From Enhygromyxa salina (GTDB taxonomy: Bacteria > Myxococcota_A > Polyangia > Nannocystales > Nannocystaceae), in assembly GCF_002994635.1 (NCBI RefSeq), contig NZ_PVNL01000147.1, positions 124,001-188,000 of the forward strand: 64,000 bases of DNA, in the 5' to 3' direction. A program made the position numbers and the translations under genes. Below the pieces are notes generated by a model. That model searched no databases. It saw only the letters and a list, made by a program, of their open reading frames with translations, and had not been told where the DNA came from. Within the stretch, counting starts at the first letter, position 1. Every line of letters begins with the position of its first letter. Below, one piece after another: positions 60,427 to 64,000 of this stretch.

Positions 60427-61145
60427 ATGCCGCAGCGTGAACCAACCCCGGGGGCAGCGGCGATCGTGCTGCTCAGCGGCGGCCTCGACTCGAGCACGGT
60501 GCTGGCGATCGCGGCCCGCGAGGCCAAGCAGCGGATCCACGCGCTGAGCTTTTCTTACGGGCAACGCCACGGCCACGAGCTGAGCTGTGCCGCGACCCAG
60601 GCGGCCAGCTTTGGGGCGGTCGCGCACCAGGTCTTGGACCTTGGCCAGCTCGGCCAGCTGGTCGCGCCCGCGACATCGCTGGTCGCGGGCAGCGAGCTCG
60701 CGGTCCCCAGCGCGGCCTCGCGCGAGGGCCACGACGACATCCCAAGCACGTATGTGCCCGCGCGCAACACCGTGTTCTTGAGCTACGCGCTGGCGTGGGC
60801 CGAGGTCGTCGGCGCCCACGACATCTGGCTGGGCGTCAACGCGGTCGACTACTCGGGCTACCCCGACTGCCGGCCGGAGTTCATCGAGTCGTTCGAGCGC
60901 ACGGCCAACCTCGCTACCAAGTTTGGCGCGGGCCCGGACCGCTTGCGCATTCATGCGCCGCTGATCGAGCTGCACAAGCACGAGATCATCCAGCGCGGCG
61001 TGTCGCTCGGGGTCGACTACGCCCAGACAACCAGCTGCTACGACCCGGCCCACGGACTGGCGTGCGGCCAGTGTGAGAGCTGCGCGCTGCGGCGGGCGGG
61101 CTTCGAGCAGGCCGGGGTCGCCGACCCGACGCGGTATCGCCAAAG

Positions 61146-61149
<4 letters not shown>
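60427..61149 (+). CDS. queC: 7-cyano-7-deazaguanine synthase
   Basis: 240 residues. PP-loop SGGLDSSTVLAIA (about residues 17-29) for ATP, core ALSFSYGQRHGHEL and TYVPARNTVFLSYALAWAE, and the C-terminal zinc-binding CYDPAHGLACGQCESC. Converts 7-carboxy-7-deazaguanine to preQ0 with ATP and ammonia, in queuosine synthesis or DNA deazaguanine modification. No queD, queE or folE are beside it. The 3' end overlaps orn on the other strand by 4 bases. Confidence 0.95.
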
Positions 61150-61697
<548 letters not shown>

Positions 61698-61790
61698 CGG
61701 CCGGCGATGGTACTACCGCGACGCGAATCGCCAAATGGGCTCAGAGCTCGGCGATCTGCTGCGACCGGGCCGCGCGGTCGCAGCGCGGCA

Positions 61791-62459
61791 CTAGCAAGCG
61801 CCCATGACCGCGAGGTTCATGACGCTGAAGTCGAGCGTCGGCGGATCGCCGGCCACGTCGAACTGCACGTCGACGTTGATCGTGCACGGGAAGATGTCGA
61901 ATTGATCGAAGTCCAGAAACTCGATGACGCCGGTCCCACTCTCGATCTGCTCGTCGAAGTCGAGGACGGAGCAGTCCGCCGGTTGGTTGTTGGTGACGCT
62001 CTCGATCGACCAGTTGTCCGGCAGCTGAACGTTGAAGGTCTGGATGAGCGCCGGCGAGACCAGGACCACGCGGGTGCACGTGTCGGTGTCTTCGTCGTGG
62101 CGCTCGATGAACACCCGGTCGAGCCCGCCAGGCTGCGCGACGGCGGTGTACGTGACGTTGCCGGGATCGCCGTCGCCGTCTCCGGTGTCGCCGTCGCCGT
62201 CCCCGTCCCCGGTGTCGCCGTCGCCATCCCCGGTGTCGCCGTCGCCATCTCCCGGATCGCCGTCGCCGTCGCCCGGATCGCCGTCGCCGTCGCCGTCATC
62301 GCCGTCGCCGTCTCCCGGATCGCCATCGCCCGGATCGCCGTCGCCGTCACCCGAGCTGGTCTCGGTGCCATCGCCTGCGGGGGTGCCATCATCCCCGCAG
62401 CCAGCCCACAGCAGAAGAGAACAAGCACACAGCCAGGAACGCGACGTCGAGTAGAACAT
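61791..62459 (-). CDS. Lipoprotein with long Gly-Asp linker, unknown function
   Basis: 222 residues from ATG 62459. Lipobox LLWAGC (Cys21), then about 70 residues of GDGDGD/GDP/GDT repeats, then a domain of about 125 residues (VTYTAVAQPGGLDRVFIERH, CTRVVLVSP, VQLPDNWSIESV, FPCTINVDVQF) ending in GAC. Mostly beta; four cysteines may pair. TAGAGT is 5 bases before the ATG. No family recognised; the acidic linker should hold the domain away from the membrane and could bind calcium (inference). Confidence 0.7.
   Translation of the reverse strand: MFYSTSRSWLCACSLLLWAGCGDDGTPAGDGTETSSGDGDGDPGDGDPGDGDGDDGDGDGDPGDGDGDPGDGDGDTGDGDGDTGDGDGDGDTGDGDGDPGNVTYTAVAQPGGLDRVFIERHDEDTDTCTRVVLVSPALIQTFNVQLPDNWSIESVTNNQPADCSVLDFDEQIESGTGVIEFLDFDQFDIFPCTINVDVQFDVAGDPPTLDFSVMNLAVMGAC
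62160..62348 (-). repeat. Gly-Asp-coding 6-base microsatellite-like repeat
   Basis: About 30 units of GGCGAC and variants on the minus strand, broken by CCGGG and ACCGGG steps, encode the linker of the 222-residue lipoprotein. The repeat can expand or shrink in frame. Confidence 0.9.
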
Positions 62460-62464
62460 GGCCA

Positions 62465-62470
62465 ACTCTA
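62465..62470 (-). promoter_or_regulatory. -10-like hexamer TAGAGT, leaderless start
   Basis: TAGAGT on the minus strand is 5 bases before ATG 62459; the same hexamer as before the aminotransferase. Confidence 0.45.
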
Positions 62471-62635
62471 CCGCCGCTCGAGCCCATCGGGTGCCAGCGT
62501 CATGACGTGTTCTAGCGCACGAGCTATCTCGGCCGCGCGAAAACTTTCCGCCGACCTGTCGCTCTACTCCAGGGTCGCCAGCCAGCGTGGCGTTTGGCTT
62601 GATCACACCGCCCCCTCAATCGCCGGAGCGCGCAC

Positions 62636-62665
62636 GCACGGGACATGACGCAACATGTCCCGTGC
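62636..62665 (-). terminator. Hairpin downstream of the Kelch lipoprotein gene
   Basis: GCACGGGACATG (62636-62647) and CATGTCCCGTGC (62654-62665) form a perfect 12-bp stem with a 6-base loop, 9 bases after the stop at 62675. No T-run follows, so termination efficiency is uncertain. Confidence 0.55.
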
Positions 62666-62674
62666 TCGTCGACC

Positions 62675-63880
62675 TCAGATCTTGGGCCAGGACAGCTTCC
62701 AGAGATCGTCAAAGAACTCGCTGGGGCCGCCGTCCGACGACGATCCACCCTGCAGGTAGAGCTCGTAGGTGGTCGGCGTCTCCTGAACGAAGAACACGCC
62801 GCCGACCCGCATGGCCGGGACTGCAGCGCTCGGGTCGAGGGGGATCTGCGTCCACTCGTTGTCGTCGACCGAGTAGAACCACAGCTCGTCAGACAAGCCC
62901 GCGAAGGTCTGGCCACCATACACGACCAAGCCACCGTGGGCGGCGTCGAAGAACGCGACGGCGTTGTCGCGCGGCGACGGGACCGGACCGACCGGCTCGA
63001 GCTGCGTCCACGCGGACGTGGCGAGATCGAACGACCACAGATCGTTCTCGTAGTTCGTCGCCCCAAACAGCTCCCAGGGCGGCGTCTCCGGGCCCTGGTC
63101 GGCGCCGAGCCGATACCCGCCAAACACCAGCAAGGACTCGCTGTCCGGATCGTAGCCGCCCGACGCCCAGGCCCGCGGCGCAGGTGCCTCGCCGACGGTC
63201 GGGATCACGCTCCAGCCCGAGTCATAGTCGTAGACGGCGACGTCGTTGCGCAGCCCGGTCGGCGTCCTGGCAAACCCCGACAAGGTGTTGCCGACCCCGC
63301 CAAACGCGTAGAGCGTCTTCTTCTTGTTGGGGTGATCGGGATCCGCAACCGCGACGACCACCGCCGAGGACCGGCGCACGGCGAGCGGGTCCCCGAGCTG
63401 CTCGCCCGCGGCCTGCTCCCACGACTGACTCTTGGTGTGGTAGGTCCACATCTCCGGGAACATCAGATCATCGCCCGTCCGGAACCGCCCGCGCCCGCCG
63501 ACGACGCTCACACAGTTGCCGCAGGGACCGGGGATCATCACCGTCTCGGCGCGCGGCGTCGGTGGCTGGGTGAAGGCCAGGTTGGTCCACGTGCCCGTGT
63601 CCAGATCGAGCGCGTAGAAGTCGTTGAGCGTGGGGTCGTCGGGGAAGCTCCCGGTCTGTCCGCCAAACCGGTAGATGACATTGGCGTCCTTGCCGCGCGC
63701 GAACGAGGCGCTGGCCTCCCAGATCCCGGGCGGGACATCTCCGTGCTGCGCGACAGCCTGCCATGCTGGCTGCACCGAGATCGGTGACGCCCGCAATTGT
63801 GGGTCCTGGTCGAGATCGCCGGGCTGTTCGCACGCGGTGATTGCGAGGATCGCCGCGAGCCCGAGACCAGCGCGAGACAC
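62675..63880 (-). CDS. Kelch-repeat lipoprotein
   Basis: 401 residues if GTG 63880 is used (VSRAGLGLAAILAITAC, lipobox Cys17); in-frame starts at 63931 and 63967 would add up to 29 residues before the signal peptide. Kelch blades are marked by GG pairs: IYRFGGQTG, SVVGGRGRF, YAFGGVGN, LVFGGYRLG, VVYGGQTF and YLQGGSSS, each followed by a W-containing strand (WTNLAFTQPP, WTQLEPVGPVP, WTQIPLD). A six-bladed beta-propeller on the outer membrane or cell surface. Ligand unknown. A hairpin follows the stop. Confidence 0.75.
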   Translation of the reverse strand: MSRAGLGLAAILAITACEQPGDLDQDPQLRASPISVQPAWQAVAQHGDVPPGIWEASASFARGKDANVIYRFGGQTGSFPDDPTLNDFYALDLDTGTWTNLAFTQPPTPRAETVMIPGPCGNCVSVVGGRGRFRTGDDLMFPEMWTYHTKSQSWEQAAGEQLGDPLAVRRSSAVVVAVADPDHPNKKKTLYAFGGVGNTLSGFARTPTGLRNDVAVYDYDSGWSVIPTVGEAPAPRAWASGGYDPDSESLLVFGGYRLGADQGPETPPWELFGATNYENDLWSFDLATSAWTQLEPVGPVPSPRDNAVAFFDAAHGGLVVYGGQTFAGLSDELWFYSVDDNEWTQIPLDPSAAVPAMRVGGVFFVQETPTTYELYLQGGSSSDGGPSEFFDDLWKLSWPKI

Positions 63881-64000
63881 GGCAACATGAGTTCGTTCGA
63901 AGGAGTTGACTGGATGCAGATTGAGCACGCGGCAGAGTGTCACGAGTTGCCCGCGCGCCCAGATCAATTTTGGCGCTCGATGTCGTTTCTTTGCGCCTAT

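Noticed and set aside
62160..62348. CRISPR-like regular repeat.
   Set aside because: 6-base units without spacers that code for a Gly-Asp linker; not a CRISPR array.

Overview
The window is very GC-rich and looks like chromosomal DNA of a myxobacterium, most likely suborder Nannocystineae (Nannocystis, Plesiocystis or Enhygromyxa type). Supporting features are many lipoproteins with Gly-Asp linkers after the lipobox, DUF2330 proteins ending in MYXO-CTERM-like tails, Cys-rich DUF4215-like repeats joined to RCC1 repeats, and a signal-peptide or lipobox on roughly half of the gene products. No tRNA, rRNA, CRISPR array or intact transposase was seen. The genus is an inference; no marker gene is present.

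Layout. 1-7822: a minus-strand four-gene operon (HAD phosphatase, LarA-like protein, a 1606-residue reductase/adenylation/carrier/acyltransferase/SCP2 protein resembling myxobacterial ElbD, and an SDR epimerase cut by the window edge), probably for ether-type or other unusual lipids. 8053-10708: a small membrane protein and an AlbA_2/HATPase/P-loop regulator. 10761-21662: RND transporter, cytochrome c/copper monooxygenase-like lipoprotein, D-amino-acid oxidase, SWIM/SNF2 helicase, short endonuclease V and a STAS-like protein. 21737-25441: aminotransferase, FAD monooxygenase and a cyclophilin lipoprotein. 25563-30825 is accessory and partly decayed: a frameshifted PAS-STAS (RsbR-like) gene with its SpoIIAA-like partner, a lipoprotein gene split by a 167-bp palindromic element, a kinase-type sensor domain without a kinase, a DUF4157 metalloprotease-like protein and a ketosynthase fragment. 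30843-36265: second cyclophilin lipoprotein, an acyltransferase-GpsA operon and a von Willebrand A lipoprotein. 36291-43602: three tandem DUF2330 genes and a pentaheme cytochrome. 43804-54647: envelope proteins, a Spy-like chaperone, a two-gene module of phage-like character, PhoD phosphatase and a ceramidase-like lipoprotein. 54660-58672: a tandem duplication of an RCC1-lipoprotein gene, each copy with its own sigma-54 promoter and enhancer array. 58693-63880: PEGA-like and TPR envelope proteins, queC, orn, a GD-rich lipoprotein and a Kelch lipoprotein.

Regulation. Many genes carry a TAnnnT hexamer 5-7 bases before the start codon and no Shine-Dalgarno sequence, the arrangement expected for leaderless mRNAs. 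Genes inside operons instead use GAGG-type ribosome sites or 1-14 base overlaps. The duplicated RCC1 genes have a GG-N10-GC sigma-54 promoter preceded by three palindromes at exact 22-base steps and a fourth further upstream, a likely enhancer-binding-protein regulon.

The most notable observations are the duplicated sigma-54/enhancer arrays, the palindromic element whose removal (with one copy of a 6-bp direct repeat) exactly restores a reading frame, and the leaderless start signature.
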